This document shows positions 24,473 to 34,100 of a stretch of DNA of 46,579 nt, piece after piece. The position numbers and the translations under genes are program-made. The stretch spans positions 1-46,579 of the forward strand of contig JAFAXZ010000033.1 of the NCBI GenBank assembly GCA_019240665.1, written 5' to 3'. The DNA is from Pseudonocardiales bacterium. Its GTDB lineage: Bacteria; Actinomycetota; Actinomycetes; Mycobacteriales; Pseudonocardiaceae. Each line of letters begins with the position of its first letter. Position 1 is the stretch's first letter. The notes below the pieces were generated by a model. The model worked only from the letters and a program-made list of their open reading frames with translations, was not told the DNA's origin and made no database searches.

Positions 24473-25162
24473 ATGCCTGACAACACGCTCGTTCGCCTGA
24501 TCGATGTGTGCAAGCGCTTCAACAAGGGCAGCGAGACGATCACCATCTTCGATCGTCTCGAGCTGTCGATTCCGGCGGGCGACTTCGTCGCCGTCATGGG
24601 CCCGTCGGGCTCCGGCAAGACCACCCTGCTCAACCTGCTCGGCGGCATCGACCGCGCCGATTCGGGCGAGATCCACATCGGCGGCATCCGCGTCGACGCG
24701 CTCTCCGAGAGCGCGCTCACCCGCTGGCGCGGCGCCCACGTGGGGTTCATCTTCCAGTTCTATAATCTCATGCCGATGCTCACGGCGGCGCAGAACATCG
24801 AGCTGCCGCTGCTGACCCGCCCCGGCAAGGACCGCCGGCGGCACGTCGAGACGGCGCTCAAGGTCGTCGAACTGGCGGATCGCAAGAAGCACTATCCGCG
24901 CGAGATGTCGGGCGGCCAGCAGCAGCGCGTGGCGATCGCGCGCGCCATCGTGTCGAACCCGGACCTGCTGCTGTGCGACGAGCCGACCGGCGATCTCGAC
25001 CGGGCGACGGCGGACGAGATCCTGTCGGTGTTGCGGCTCCTCAACCGGGACCTCGGCAAGACCATCGTGATGGTAACGCACGATGCAGCTGCCGCCCGCC
25101 ACGCGCGGCGCACGCTGCACCTCGACAAGGGCCGCTTCATCGAACGGGATCTCGCCGCATGA
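24473..25162 (+). CDS. MacB/LolD-type ABC transporter ATP-binding protein
   Basis: A 229-residue ATPase with Walker A MGPSGSGKTTLLNLLGG, Q-loop GFIFQFYNLMP, signature MSGGQQQRVAIARAI, Walker B LLLCDEPTGDLD and the switch histidine in MVTHD. This spacing and sequence is typical of the MacB / LolD / DevA group. The stop overlaps the first permease start (ATGA). It powers the tripartite exporter with the two permeases that follow. Confidence 0.9.
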   Translation: MPDNTLVRLIDVCKRFNKGSETITIFDRLELSIPAGDFVAVMGPSGSGKTTLLNLLGGIDRADSGEIHIGGIRVDALSESALTRWRGAHVGFIFQFYNLMPMLTAAQNIELPLLTRPGKDRRRHVETALKVVELADRKKHYPREMSGGQQQRVAIARAIVSNPDLLLCDEPTGDLDRATADEILSVLRLLNRDLGKTIVMVTHDAAAARHARRTLHLDKGRFIERDLAA

Positions 25163-26319
25163 ACGACCTCGTGCTGATCCGACAGAATCTGCGGCGCCAG
25201 AAGCTGCGCTCGGCCCTCATGGCCGTGTCGATCCTGATCGCCTTCGCGATTTTCGGCGTTCTGGTCGGCTTCGAGCGCAGCATGAACGCGCGCGAGCAGG
25301 CGGCCGCCGCCGACCGCCTCGTCGTCGTCAACAAGATCAATTTCACCCAGCCCCTGCCGATCGCGCACTACAGCCGCGTGCGCGCCATCGAGGGCGTGCG
25401 CCAGGCGACCCATCTGAGCTGGTTCGGCGGCTACTACCAGGAGCCCAAGAACACCCTGATCGTGACGGCGGTCGAGCCCGAGACCTATCTGGAGGTCTAT
25501 GCCAACGACTATGATCTTCGTCCCGACGCGCGCGCGGCCTTCGTTCGGGAACGCACCGCCGCCCTGGTCGGCGAGACCATGGCGGAGAAATGGGGTTGGA
25601 AGGCCGGCGACCGCATTCCCGTCTCCAGCGACATCTATGTGCAGAAGAACGGCTCGCGTGCCTGGGACGTGACGATCGCCGGCATCGTCCGCGGCCGCAC
25701 GCCCCATATCGGCACCAATTTCATGGTGCTGCACTACGCCTATTTCGACGAGACCCGCCTGTTCGGCAAGGACACGATCGGCTGGATCGCGCTCAATACC
25801 GTGTCGCCGTCCGTGAACGATCGCCTGGCCAAGACGATCGACCGGATGTTCGCCAACTCCGCCAACGAGACCGCAACCGACAGCGAAAAGGCCTTCAACC
25901 GCGCGTTCGGCGCACAGCTCGGCAATATCAGTCTGGTGGTCGTGCTCATCATCGGCGCGGCCTTTGCCACGATCCTGATGATCGTCGGCAACACCATGGT
26001 GATGGCGGTGCGGGAGCGCACGCGCGAGATCGGCGTGCTCAAGACCCTGGGCTTTTCGCGCGTGCGCATCCTGCGCCTCATACTTGGCGAATCCCTGATG
26101 CTGGCCCTGCTCGGGGGTTTGCCGGGGCTCGGCCTTGCCGCCCTGACCGCGGTGAGCCTGCGCATGTCGTCCTCGAGCCTCTTTTCCGCCCTCGTGCTCA
26201 CGCCCGACATCGCGCTGACGGCGGTCGTCCTGATGTTCGCCTTTGGCCTCGTGACCGGGCTCGCTCCGGCACTGAGCGCCTTCCGCCTCAAGATCGTCAC
26301 CTCCCTCGGCCGGAGTTGA
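25159..26319 (+). CDS. FtsX/MacB-type ABC permease 1
   Basis: A 386-residue permease: an N-terminal helix (LMAVSILIAFAIFGVLVGF), a roughly 220-residue periplasmic MacB-core domain, then three helices (around LVVVLIIGAAFATILMIVG, LMLALLGGLPGLGLAAL and ALTAVVLMFAFGLVTGLAPA). The MAVRERTREIGVLKTLGFSR segment is the coupling motif of FtsX-like permeases. It pairs with the permease at 26323 as a heterodimer. The start is the ATG overlapping the ATPase stop. Confidence 0.87.
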   Translation: MNDLVLIRQNLRRQKLRSALMAVSILIAFAIFGVLVGFERSMNAREQAAAADRLVVVNKINFTQPLPIAHYSRVRAIEGVRQATHLSWFGGYYQEPKNTLIVTAVEPETYLEVYANDYDLRPDARAAFVRERTAALVGETMAEKWGWKAGDRIPVSSDIYVQKNGSRAWDVTIAGIVRGRTPHIGTNFMVLHYAYFDETRLFGKDTIGWIALNTVSPSVNDRLAKTIDRMFANSANETATDSEKAFNRAFGAQLGNISLVVVLIIGAAFATILMIVGNTMVMAVRERTREIGVLKTLGFSRVRILRLILGESLMLALLGGLPGLGLAALTAVSLRMSSSSLFSALVLTPDIALTAVVLMFAFGLVTGLAPALSAFRLKIVTSLGRS

Positions 26320-26322
26320 GCC

Positions 26323-27510
26323 ATGGCTTCGCTGGTGTTGCAGATCTTTGCCGTGACCATGATCAACCTCAGGAGCATTCCGCAGCGGCTGCTGCTGTCG
26401 ATTTCGACCGTTTTCGCGGTGGCGCTGGTCGTTCTCGTGCTGCTCGGCTTTCTGGCGATGGCCAACGGCTTTCAGCGCACGCTGACGGGCTCGGGCTCCG
26501 ACGACATCGCCATCGCGTTGCGCGGAGGCTCGCGCTCGGAGCTCAACAGCGTGGTCGTGCGCAATCAGGTGAACCTGCTGGCCGAGGCGCCGGGCATCGC
26601 CAGGGACGCGACCGGCAGGCCGTTGATCTCGGCGGAACTCTATCTCGTCATCGACGCGGTCAAGCGCCGGGATCAGGTCAAGGCCAACGTTCCGCTGCGC
26701 GGCATCAGCCGCGAAGGCGCGGCGCTGCGCAAGGGCATCAGCCTGATCGAAGGCCGCATGTTCAATCCCGGCGCCAACGAAATCGTGGTCGGCCAGGACG
26801 TGATCGGCGAGTTCGAGGGCTTCGAGCTCAACCAGTCCATCACGCTCGGAACCGGCCGCTGGACCGTGGTCGGCGTGTTCTCGGCCAACGGCTCGGTGTT
26901 CGGCTCGGAGCTGTGGGCCGATGCCGCGGCGGTGCAGAGCCTGTTCAATCGCAACAACGTGTTCCAGACGGTGCGGGCGCAGCTGGAGAGCCCGGCGGCG
27001 CTTGCGGCCTTCAAGGCCTACGTGGAGGCCGATCCGCGCCTCAAGCTCGAGGTGCAATCGGAGGCCGCCTATTTTGCCGACCAGGCTTCGCGCGTCTCCG
27101 ACCTGATCCGCCGGCTCGGCTGGCCGCTGGCGATCGCCATGGCGTTCGGCGCGCTCGCCGGGGCGCTCAACACCATGTACAGCTCGGTCGCGGCCCGCGC
27201 CTGCGAGATCGCGACCTTGCGCGCCATCGGCTTCGGCGGCATTCCGGCGTTCGTCGGGACGCTGTGCGAATCGATGCTGCTGGCGGCGGTCGGCGGCGCC
27301 ATCGGAGCGGCCGCGACCTTCGTGGCGTTCGACGGGCTGACCGTCTCGACCCTTGGCGGCAGCTTCACGCAGGTCGTATTCAGCTTCCAGCTCAGCTCAA
27401 CGCTGATCGTCAGGGGCGTCCTGCTGGCGCTGCTCATCGGCTTCATCGGCGGGATGTTTCCGGCCTGGCGTGCCGCGCGCATGGGCATCGTCGAAGGGTT
27501 GCGCGGCTGA
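26323..27510 (+). CDS. FtsX/MacB-type ABC permease 2
   Basis: A 395-residue FtsX-like permease with the same design as its neighbour: one N-terminal helix (LLLSISTVFAVALVVLVLLGF), a periplasmic domain, and three C-terminal helices with the coupling region ACEIATLRAIGFGGIPAFVGT. It starts three bases after the previous stop. It is the last gene of the exporter operon and converges with the AHL synthase gene, whose stop is 15 bases away. No T-rich terminator is visible between them. Confidence 0.87.
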   Translation: MASLVLQIFAVTMINLRSIPQRLLLSISTVFAVALVVLVLLGFLAMANGFQRTLTGSGSDDIAIALRGGSRSELNSVVVRNQVNLLAEAPGIARDATGRPLISAELYLVIDAVKRRDQVKANVPLRGISREGAALRKGISLIEGRMFNPGANEIVVGQDVIGEFEGFELNQSITLGTGRWTVVGVFSANGSVFGSELWADAAAVQSLFNRNNVFQTVRAQLESPAALAAFKAYVEADPRLKLEVQSEAAYFADQASRVSDLIRRLGWPLAIAMAFGALAGALNTMYSSVAARACEIATLRAIGFGGIPAFVGTLCESMLLAAVGGAIGAAATFVAFDGLTVSTLGGSFTQVVFSFQLSSTLIVRGVLLALLIGFIGGMFPAWRAARMGIVEGLRG

Positions 27511-27524
27511 GCCGGCCGCGCCGC

Positions 27525-28181
27525 TCATGCCGCCAAGCCGTTGACCACGAGACCAGCCGTCACGGGACGCGCCGGCGCCGGCGGCTCGAGCACGGGGCGA
27601 TCGACGCGGGTCCTGGCCCGCACGCCCGCCAAGATCTCGGCTGACGCGTCCACATAGGCGGCCGCGACGTTGAGGCGTTCCATCCGGCGCGTCGGACCGA
27701 GGATCGCGACCGGGCATCCGGCGGCCCTGATCACGCGCTCGAAAATCCCAAGTGGCATCGCCGCGATATAGCGGGAAATGCCCTGGGCGATCGCGAACTC
27801 GAGACAGCCGCAGATGAGCTCGGCAACGATTCGCCGCCGCGCCTGCGGATCGAGGAAGCAATCGCAGCCGAACCGGGTGGCTTCCCAGACGGCATGGCTG
27901 CGCGGCAGCGGGCCGTCGACCAGGTCGGGCCACAACGTCTCGATCATGTAGGGCTCGGTCGTCGGCAGCAGGCGGGCGACCCCGCGCGCTTGGCCGAAGC
28001 GATCGAGCCACAGGATATATCTGGCGGCGGGCGTATCGAACCGGTCGTATTCGAGCCCGTTGTAGGTCGGCACCCGCCAGTTCTGGCGATCAACGAACAA
28101 GCGATGGCGCAAGCGATGATGCGAGATCCACGCTTCGCCGTGGAGATGCGCGGTTTCCCAGCTCAAGCAGGCGATGGACAT
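27525..28181 (-). CDS. LuxI-family acyl-homoserine-lactone synthase
   Basis: A 218-residue autoinducer synthase. The family's key residues are all present with the right spacing: Arg25, Phe29 and Trp35 (R-H-R-L-F-V-D-R-Q-N-W), Asp46 and Asp49 (YDRFD), Arg70 (VARLLPTT), and Glu100 and Arg103 (VWEATRFG). The enzyme joins an acyl group to S-adenosylmethionine to make a homoserine lactone signal. The overall look is of the BjaI/RpaI branch of Rhizobiales, some of which use branched or aryl acyl-CoA; that is only an impression. GAGG precedes the start. It lies 54 bases after the EamA gene and may be co-transcribed with it. The partner LuxR is at 37083. Confidence 0.9.
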   Translation of the reverse strand: MSIACLSWETAHLHGEAWISHHRLRHRLFVDRQNWRVPTYNGLEYDRFDTPAARYILWLDRFGQARGVARLLPTTEPYMIETLWPDLVDGPLPRSHAVWEATRFGCDCFLDPQARRRIVAELICGCLEFAIAQGISRYIAAMPLGIFERVIRAAGCPVAILGPTRRMERLNVAAAYVDASAEILAGVRARTRVDRPVLEPPAPARPVTAGLVVNGLAA

Positions 28182-28235
28182 GGGTCCTCACGATCCGCGT
28201 CTCGCGCTCATCATCCGCGCGCATTGCCGGTGCGG

Positions 28236-29234
28236 TCAATTGCGCGTTTTCTGACCGTCACGGTGAGAAATCTGCGGGATGGCCGCAATGGCCGGCGCTG
28301 AGGCGGTTGCGCACGCAAGATGCGCGCGACCGCGTCCCCTCGCCTCAATCCACGCGGCGAATCCGTTGGCGAGCGCGCTCGCACGGCTGACGACGACGAT
28401 GCCCGCGCTCACCAACCCGGCCCCCAAGGCGAATTGCAGCGTGATCGGCTCGCCGAGCAGCAGGAAGCTCAACACCACGCCGACGAGGGGCACCGTGAAG
28501 ATGAACGCGCTTGCCGTGCTGGCCGGAACCTGCTGGAGCACGCGGAACCACAGCAGCCAGGCGACGACCGTGCCGGCAATCGCCAGGTAGACGATGGCGA
28601 AGGCCAACGACGCCGTCGGCCGCCAGAGTCCGATGGGCTCGCTTGCCATGCTGACGACGCTGAGCACCGCCGCCGCCGCGATGAACTGGATCAGATTCAA
28701 GGCCGCAGGGTGGACGTCGCGCGCCGCCCGCTTCGTCCACAGGGTCTGAAAGCCCCAGCTGACCGCGGCGAGTAGCATGATCCCCTCGCCGAAGGCCGAG
28801 CCGCCGGTCGCGTCGAGCCGGTGCGCGAATATCGCGACCACGCCGACGAATGCCAGCAGGAGGCCCGCGGATTTGACGAATCCCAGCGGCTCGCGTGGCA
28901 TGATGAAATTGGCCAGCAGGGCGACGAACAGCGGGGTGGTATTCAGAAGAACGATTCCGCGCGCCGCCGCGACGTGGTTGAAGCCGACATGGGTGAACGC
29001 GAGCAGCAGGCAGTAGAACGACGCCGCGACCATCACGACGCGCCACGTGGCCCAATCCGACCTTTTGGGCCAGCGCGGCGCCATCCACAGCCACAGTGCG
29101 GCGGCCGCGACCCACATGCGAACGGCCGCGAGGCCGAGCGGCGGCGCGCTATCGAGCGAGAACTTGATCGCCACCCCGACGCTCGCCCATAGCGCGCAGA
29201 TCAGCAGCGTCATTGCGATCATCCGGCCGGTCAT
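28236..29234 (-). CDS. EamA/DMT-family transporter
   Basis: A 332-residue membrane protein with ten hydrophobic segments arranged as two EamA repeats (LICALWASVGVAIKFSL at the start; GIMLLAAVSWGFQTLWTKRA opening the second half). Drug/metabolite transporters of this type usually export amino acids or other small metabolites. GGGGAGA lies just before ATG 29234. It sits between the amine oxidase and the AHL synthase, all on the minus strand, so a shared transcript is likely. It could protect the cell from a pathway product. Confidence 0.87.
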   Translation of the reverse strand: MTGRMIAMTLLICALWASVGVAIKFSLDSAPPLGLAAVRMWVAAAALWLWMAPRWPKRSDWATWRVVMVAASFYCLLLAFTHVGFNHVAAARGIVLLNTTPLFVALLANFIMPREPLGFVKSAGLLLAFVGVVAIFAHRLDATGGSAFGEGIMLLAAVSWGFQTLWTKRAARDVHPAALNLIQFIAAAAVLSVVSMASEPIGLWRPTASLAFAIVYLAIAGTVVAWLLWFRVLQQVPASTASAFIFTVPLVGVVLSFLLLGEPITLQFALGAGLVSAGIVVVSRASALANGFAAWIEARGRGRAHLACATASAPAIAAIPQISHRDGQKTRN

Positions 29235-29327
29235 GGCTTTCTCCCCGTCTGTCCGACCACCCCCGCCCGCCTCGACCGAACGGAAAGTCGATCTCGGCGA
29301 AACAGTCCGGACGCTACCGTCGGCCCC

Positions 29328-30950
29328 TCACGCGTCGAGGAACGCTCGGCTGCGATTCACGGCACCAGCCGCCTTGGCCTGCGCCAGGATGGAAGCGACC
29401 GCGTCGTGCGCCGAGGCCAGCGCCCCTTCCATCCACGAATGCATCCGCGAGCAATGCTCGCCCGCCAGGTAGATGCGCCCTTCGGGCGCGGTGACATGGT
29501 GATGCAGGGTGGCGAACTGGCCCGGCATGTAGAAGGCGAAGGCGCCGGACGCCCACGGATGGCCGTCCCAGTACCAGCTCCTCACTTCGTCGTGCCGCAC
29601 CGTGCCGGGCTGCAGCAGCTCCGCGTGCAGGGTCTTCCCCAAGGTCTCGATCATGAGAGCCCCGCGCTCGGCGGCACGCATGTGCCCCAGCCAGCGGGCT
29701 TCCTGGCCCCAGCAGTCCGAGACGGCGAGGATGCCGGGTCCGGCCATCCTTGCCTCATCCCGGCCGACATTGTCCGACGGGTAGTAGACCGAGCCCGGCA
29801 TGAGGTCCGTGTAGCTCGCTCCGCCGAAAATTCCCTCGTTCTTTTCCCAGAAGCGCGTCGTCGTCGGTATCAGCAGCTTGGTCGCCGATTCGTAGCGAAG
29901 ATCGCGCATGGCGACCTGCTTCTCCGGCGAGAAGCGGCGATGCGCCTCGAGGCGCGCCAGCACCGGCAATGGAATCGTGCAGATCAGGAAGTCGGCTTCC
30001 TCGCGTTCGTGCTTGTGCGGCCTTGTCCGGTGGCGATAGATCGCGGCGACGCGGTTCGGGTGCTGATCCTGCTGAAAGTCGATGACTTCGCATCCCATCC
30101 TCGGCTTCGAGCGCAGCCTGTGCAGAAAAGCCTTTGGCAGGAGCTCCATGCCGCCGACGATTTCATAGAACCCCGGATTGCTCCAGATCCCGCACAGCTC
30201 CTCGCGCAAGAGCTCGGTGACGGCGGAATGTTGAAGCGTCCTGAGGCCCGAAATCGCCAAGAGGTACTCGATCGCCTCATTGGACAGGCCGGAAAGCTCG
30301 ATCAGCCGCCGCAGCGAGAAGCGATCGAGCTCGATCAGCCGTCGGGTCTTGAAGACGTTGGAATCCCTGAGCTCGCATCGTTCGTCGGCGGCAAGCGCGC
30401 GAATATGGCTGAGAACCGCGCGGTCCCACAGCTCGGCCGGAGATCTCTGCGCTTCGCACGCGTTGAGGCGATAGGCCTGCCGCAGCGAGTCCGGCTGTCC
30501 GGCCGCGACCTGTCGCTTGACCCGACCGATTCTCACGCGCCTGCCGCGGCCGAGATAGAAGGCAGCTTCGCTGCTCGTCACGAACGCTCTGGTCGGAAGA
30601 TTGAATTCGTCTTTCACGTACTTGCGTGCGAGCGCGTGTTGCTCGGGAATGCGCATGGCGCCGAGCTCGCCATAGGATCCGTCGGAAAACCTTGCGGTCC
30701 GCACGCGTCCGCCGACATGCTGCGTCTCGGCTTCGAGGATCGTGTAGGTGCAACCATGCCCTTGCAGCTCATAGGCCGCGCAAAGACCGGCCAGTCCGGC
30801 CCCGACGATGATGACGTGCGGCGCCCTCTCGCTCCGTACCCGTCGGCGCTGTGTGATTGGGCGCACGGCCGCGATGACGTTGCCGGCGCGCACCGCATCG
30901 GCAAACTCGCCCCGCATCGGCTGCGGACCACGAAGCTCGGCGATTTCCAT
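29328..30950 (-). CDS. Flavin monoamine oxidase / L-amino-acid oxidase family protein
   Basis: A 540-residue FAD enzyme. A Rossmann motif VIIVGAGLAGLCAAYEL starts near residue 46, followed by ILEAE and GGRVRTARFSDG. A C-terminal GRIYLAGEHCSRMHSWMEGAL closes the FAD site, as in amine oxidases and L-amino-acid oxidases. The roughly 45 residues before the Rossmann fold look unstructured; there is no clear signal peptide. GGAGGG precedes the start. It lies just downstream of the LodA-like fusion. LodA-type enzymes need a flavoprotein (LodB) to build their quinone; this protein resembles amine oxidases more than LodB, but such a role cannot be excluded. Confidence 0.82.
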   Translation of the reverse strand: MEIAELRGPQPMRGEFADAVRAGNVIAAVRPITQRRRVRSERAPHVIIVGAGLAGLCAAYELQGHGCTYTILEAETQHVGGRVRTARFSDGSYGELGAMRIPEQHALARKYVKDEFNLPTRAFVTSSEAAFYLGRGRRVRIGRVKRQVAAGQPDSLRQAYRLNACEAQRSPAELWDRAVLSHIRALAADERCELRDSNVFKTRRLIELDRFSLRRLIELSGLSNEAIEYLLAISGLRTLQHSAVTELLREELCGIWSNPGFYEIVGGMELLPKAFLHRLRSKPRMGCEVIDFQQDQHPNRVAAIYRHRTRPHKHEREEADFLICTIPLPVLARLEAHRRFSPEKQVAMRDLRYESATKLLIPTTTRFWEKNEGIFGGASYTDLMPGSVYYPSDNVGRDEARMAGPGILAVSDCWGQEARWLGHMRAAERGALMIETLGKTLHAELLQPGTVRHDEVRSWYWDGHPWASGAFAFYMPGQFATLHHHVTAPEGRIYLAGEHCSRMHSWMEGALASAHDAVASILAQAKAAGAVNRSRAFLDA

Positions 30951-31125
30951 GGATTGCGCCCTCCCAGGCCCAGACTACGCAACGACCGACAGTAGACTAG
31001 TCCTTATCTTCTCACCGTGGCCGATCAGAAATGAGCACCTGCGCGCGCGGCGTGTGAGGCCCGACGAACGGTCAGCGGTCGTGCGTGTGTGCGTTTGGAA
31101 ACTGATTGCGATCCGGCGGGCCGGC

Positions 31126-34100
31126 TCAATGCATCGTGCCGAAGCCGATCGCCACACCGGTGGGGTGATGCTCTTCCTCGTCGAGCGTGGAGTCGATGCG
31201 CAACGGCTTCAATTCGCCGAGCCGCACGTCCGGCATGGGGCAGCCGCACTCCAACCACGCCGTCATCATGTCGCGCCCGCAATGACCGTCGTTGCCCGGG
31301 GCGACGAGCTCGAAACCCTGGGCCAGCGGGGTCGCCGCCAGTCGCCGCATGAACGCGCCCGCCGATGGATCTTTCTGTTGCTCGAACTCCGCGCCCAGCG
31401 CTTCCAGATACGCGCGGGCCGTGCGCGCCGGATTCGCCGCATCGCGGATGTCGGCAAGCCATTCGAGCGCGGATTGGCCTTCGGCGGCGTCCGCACGATT
31501 GAACTTGAACCCGCCGTTTTGCGAATTGGTCAAGGGTTGCGCCGCCAAATGGGTCAAGGCGCGCACCATGCCCCAGGCGACCCACGCATTGAACCTGGCC
31601 TCGATCGCGCTCGCCTTGCGTGCCCCGATGCCGTCGGCGGCGCCGTTTGCGGCGGTCGCGGCCGCCGCCGGCGCGCTTGCGGCGTGCCGATCCGCCAGAT
31701 CAACCCACAGCGCGATCCGGCGCGGTGACGTCACCCGCTGCAGGCGGCTCAGCCGGTCTCCGGACAGAAGGTGCGCGAGGCTCGGATCGCGCGCCAGCTT
31801 GCCCTTGAGCCGCTTGACGTCGGCCGCAAGTTCCGACCCGTCATCCTCGGAGTCGGCCAGGCTCCACGCTTCTTCCAGCGTCCACCGGCGCCACAGCTCG
31901 ATCTCCGCCTCCGTGAAGACGCGGTACATCGGCCCGCGGAATCCCAACAAGCCGAGGAACGGGCTCGACGCCGGCTTGCCCGGCACGATGAACCCCGCCT
32001 TGATGAGCGCGCGCAGGAATCCGGTCGGCTCGTTGAACCACTCGTTGATCGGAACGCCGCACAGCGCGCAGGTGCTGTGGTTGTATTGTCCGAACGTCTT
32101 CTTGCGCCGAATGAGGTTTTCCAGCTGCTCCTGCGACGTCAGCGGCTCCTTGACCACCCGGCTGACCTGCTGGATGAGAATCGCGAACGTCAAGGCGAAC
32201 GCCACGTATCCGTCCCAGATGCGCTGCCACTGCTGCTGCACCGCCGGATCCCCGCCCTGCAACATGGCCTGGTGGAGATAGAGCTTCACGGCACGCAGGA
32301 TGCCGGCGCCGTGGCCGTCCTCCGCGTTGTCGATGGCGATGTGCATCCGGTAGAAATGGGCGTCAAGGCCGACCCGTTCGATCATCGCGGCGACCCGGTG
32401 CAGCTCGAGCGCCGTCCACTCCAGCCACAGGGTCATGCCGATTATTTCCGGGTAGTAGCGCTCGGTGAACTCGGCAATCCCGAGCTGAAAGGTGGCGCTC
32501 TCGAACGCCGAATCGAGGAATTGCGGGTCGCGCGCGAACGCCAGGCTGGCGACCGGCGGCGGGTAGAAATCGATCGAGTGGCAGAGGTCGCGGTAGATGT
32601 TCGCGTGGTTCTGCGCCAGCACGCCGTCGCCCAGCTCCTCGTTGAAGATCGAGAACAGGATCGAGTTCACCTCGTCCATCGGGCCCAGGCGGTGGACGTT
32701 GCGCAGCCAGGCGCCATCGAGAAAATTGAACGGCGTGAGCTGGCGAATGCGCTCGGCCATCTGCTCGCGCGTCCTGAAGTAGGGATTGTGGCTCTCGTCC
32801 TCGGGATCGTAGCGCCGCCCGTTTTTCGTGAAGGCGAACTCGAAACAATCGTCATAGATGTCCTTCATCCGCGCCTCGAACGCCTGCTCGCTGTAGCGGA
32901 AAGGCCGGATGTTGTTCATGAAATTGAAGGCGGAGGGGAGCCGCTGCACCTGCCGCGCCGCCGCCAGGACGTTCTCGACGTATTCCTGCACCTTGGGCAG
33001 GCAGTTGCGGTGCTCCTCCAGGTTCAACAGGGCATGGAACAGCTCGCGGATGTCCATGCCGGCATAGGGGCGCCGTTCCGTCTCGACATGAACGATCTCG
33101 CCGCTGGCGCTGCGCCGCGGCACGACGAAGCCGAGCTCGCTCCAGTAACGCACCATGTCGTCGGGGCCGCGCCGCTCCCCGTCGCGCGGATCGTCGACCG
33201 CCCGCGCCGGGTTCTGCCATGGCCGGCGGAACAGCGTGCTCACGCCGAGCCCGCGGTCCCACCGCACCCGACCCTCGAGCCCGGCGCTGACCGGCTTGCC
33301 GCCCGCGCGCCACTGGCTGTCGGCCTCGTCGAAGACCTCCTCCGGCACGATGTCGTCGGGCCGCGCCGCCGGCCACCAGCCGTCCTTGCGCAGGTACAGG
33401 CTCGCCTGCCACGGCACCGCCAGGTACTTGGTGACGTCGCCTGCCTTCGTCTTTTTGCCGTCGATGCGAAATGCACCGGCGTAAAGCCGCGCGTCAGCGA
33501 CCGTGTATGACGCCTCGACGCCCGGATAGAAGGCGCCACCTGCGCATGGTTCCAGCGCGGCCCGCTGCAGCGCCGCGACCTGCGCCTTGGCATCGAGATC
33601 GTCGAGCTTGAGAGCCGTTGCGTGCTCGCCTTCGGCGAACTTGCCGTCGTTCCATTTCTCCAGCTTGCGGTATTGCGACGGCAACAGCGACAGCCAAGTC
33701 GTCGGCTTGCCGTTGGTGGCCTTGCCGCCGTCGCCCGAGAGCGGCGGCATGTATTGGCCGGTCGCCTGTTGGGCGGCAACCGCCGCATCCGGCCGCGGAT
33801 TGCGGATCCGCGCGAACAGCCGCGCCCGCTCTTCCGGCGAGAACGATGGCAGCGCGGCGAACGGCACGCGGTGCGCGCGGCGCACGTCGTTGTTCACCCA
33901 TGCGGTGTCGGCGGCACGCAGCAGGATCGGCTGGATGTCCCGGACGTAGCTCACGTCGGGCTCATCCTCGATCCACCTCGCGTCGATTGCGACTTCGCGA
34001 ACGACATCGAAAAGGGTGACGATCGAGAATATCCCGGGGGCATATTTGGGCGGCGCAACGATGACCCAGGCGGCATCCTCGGGATCGCGGATCTCGATCG

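Noticed and set aside
31040-31062. ACCT...AGG upstream of the amine oxidase gene as a further lux box
   Set aside because: The spacing between the half-sites is 16 rather than 12 bases and the arms do not form a palindrome.
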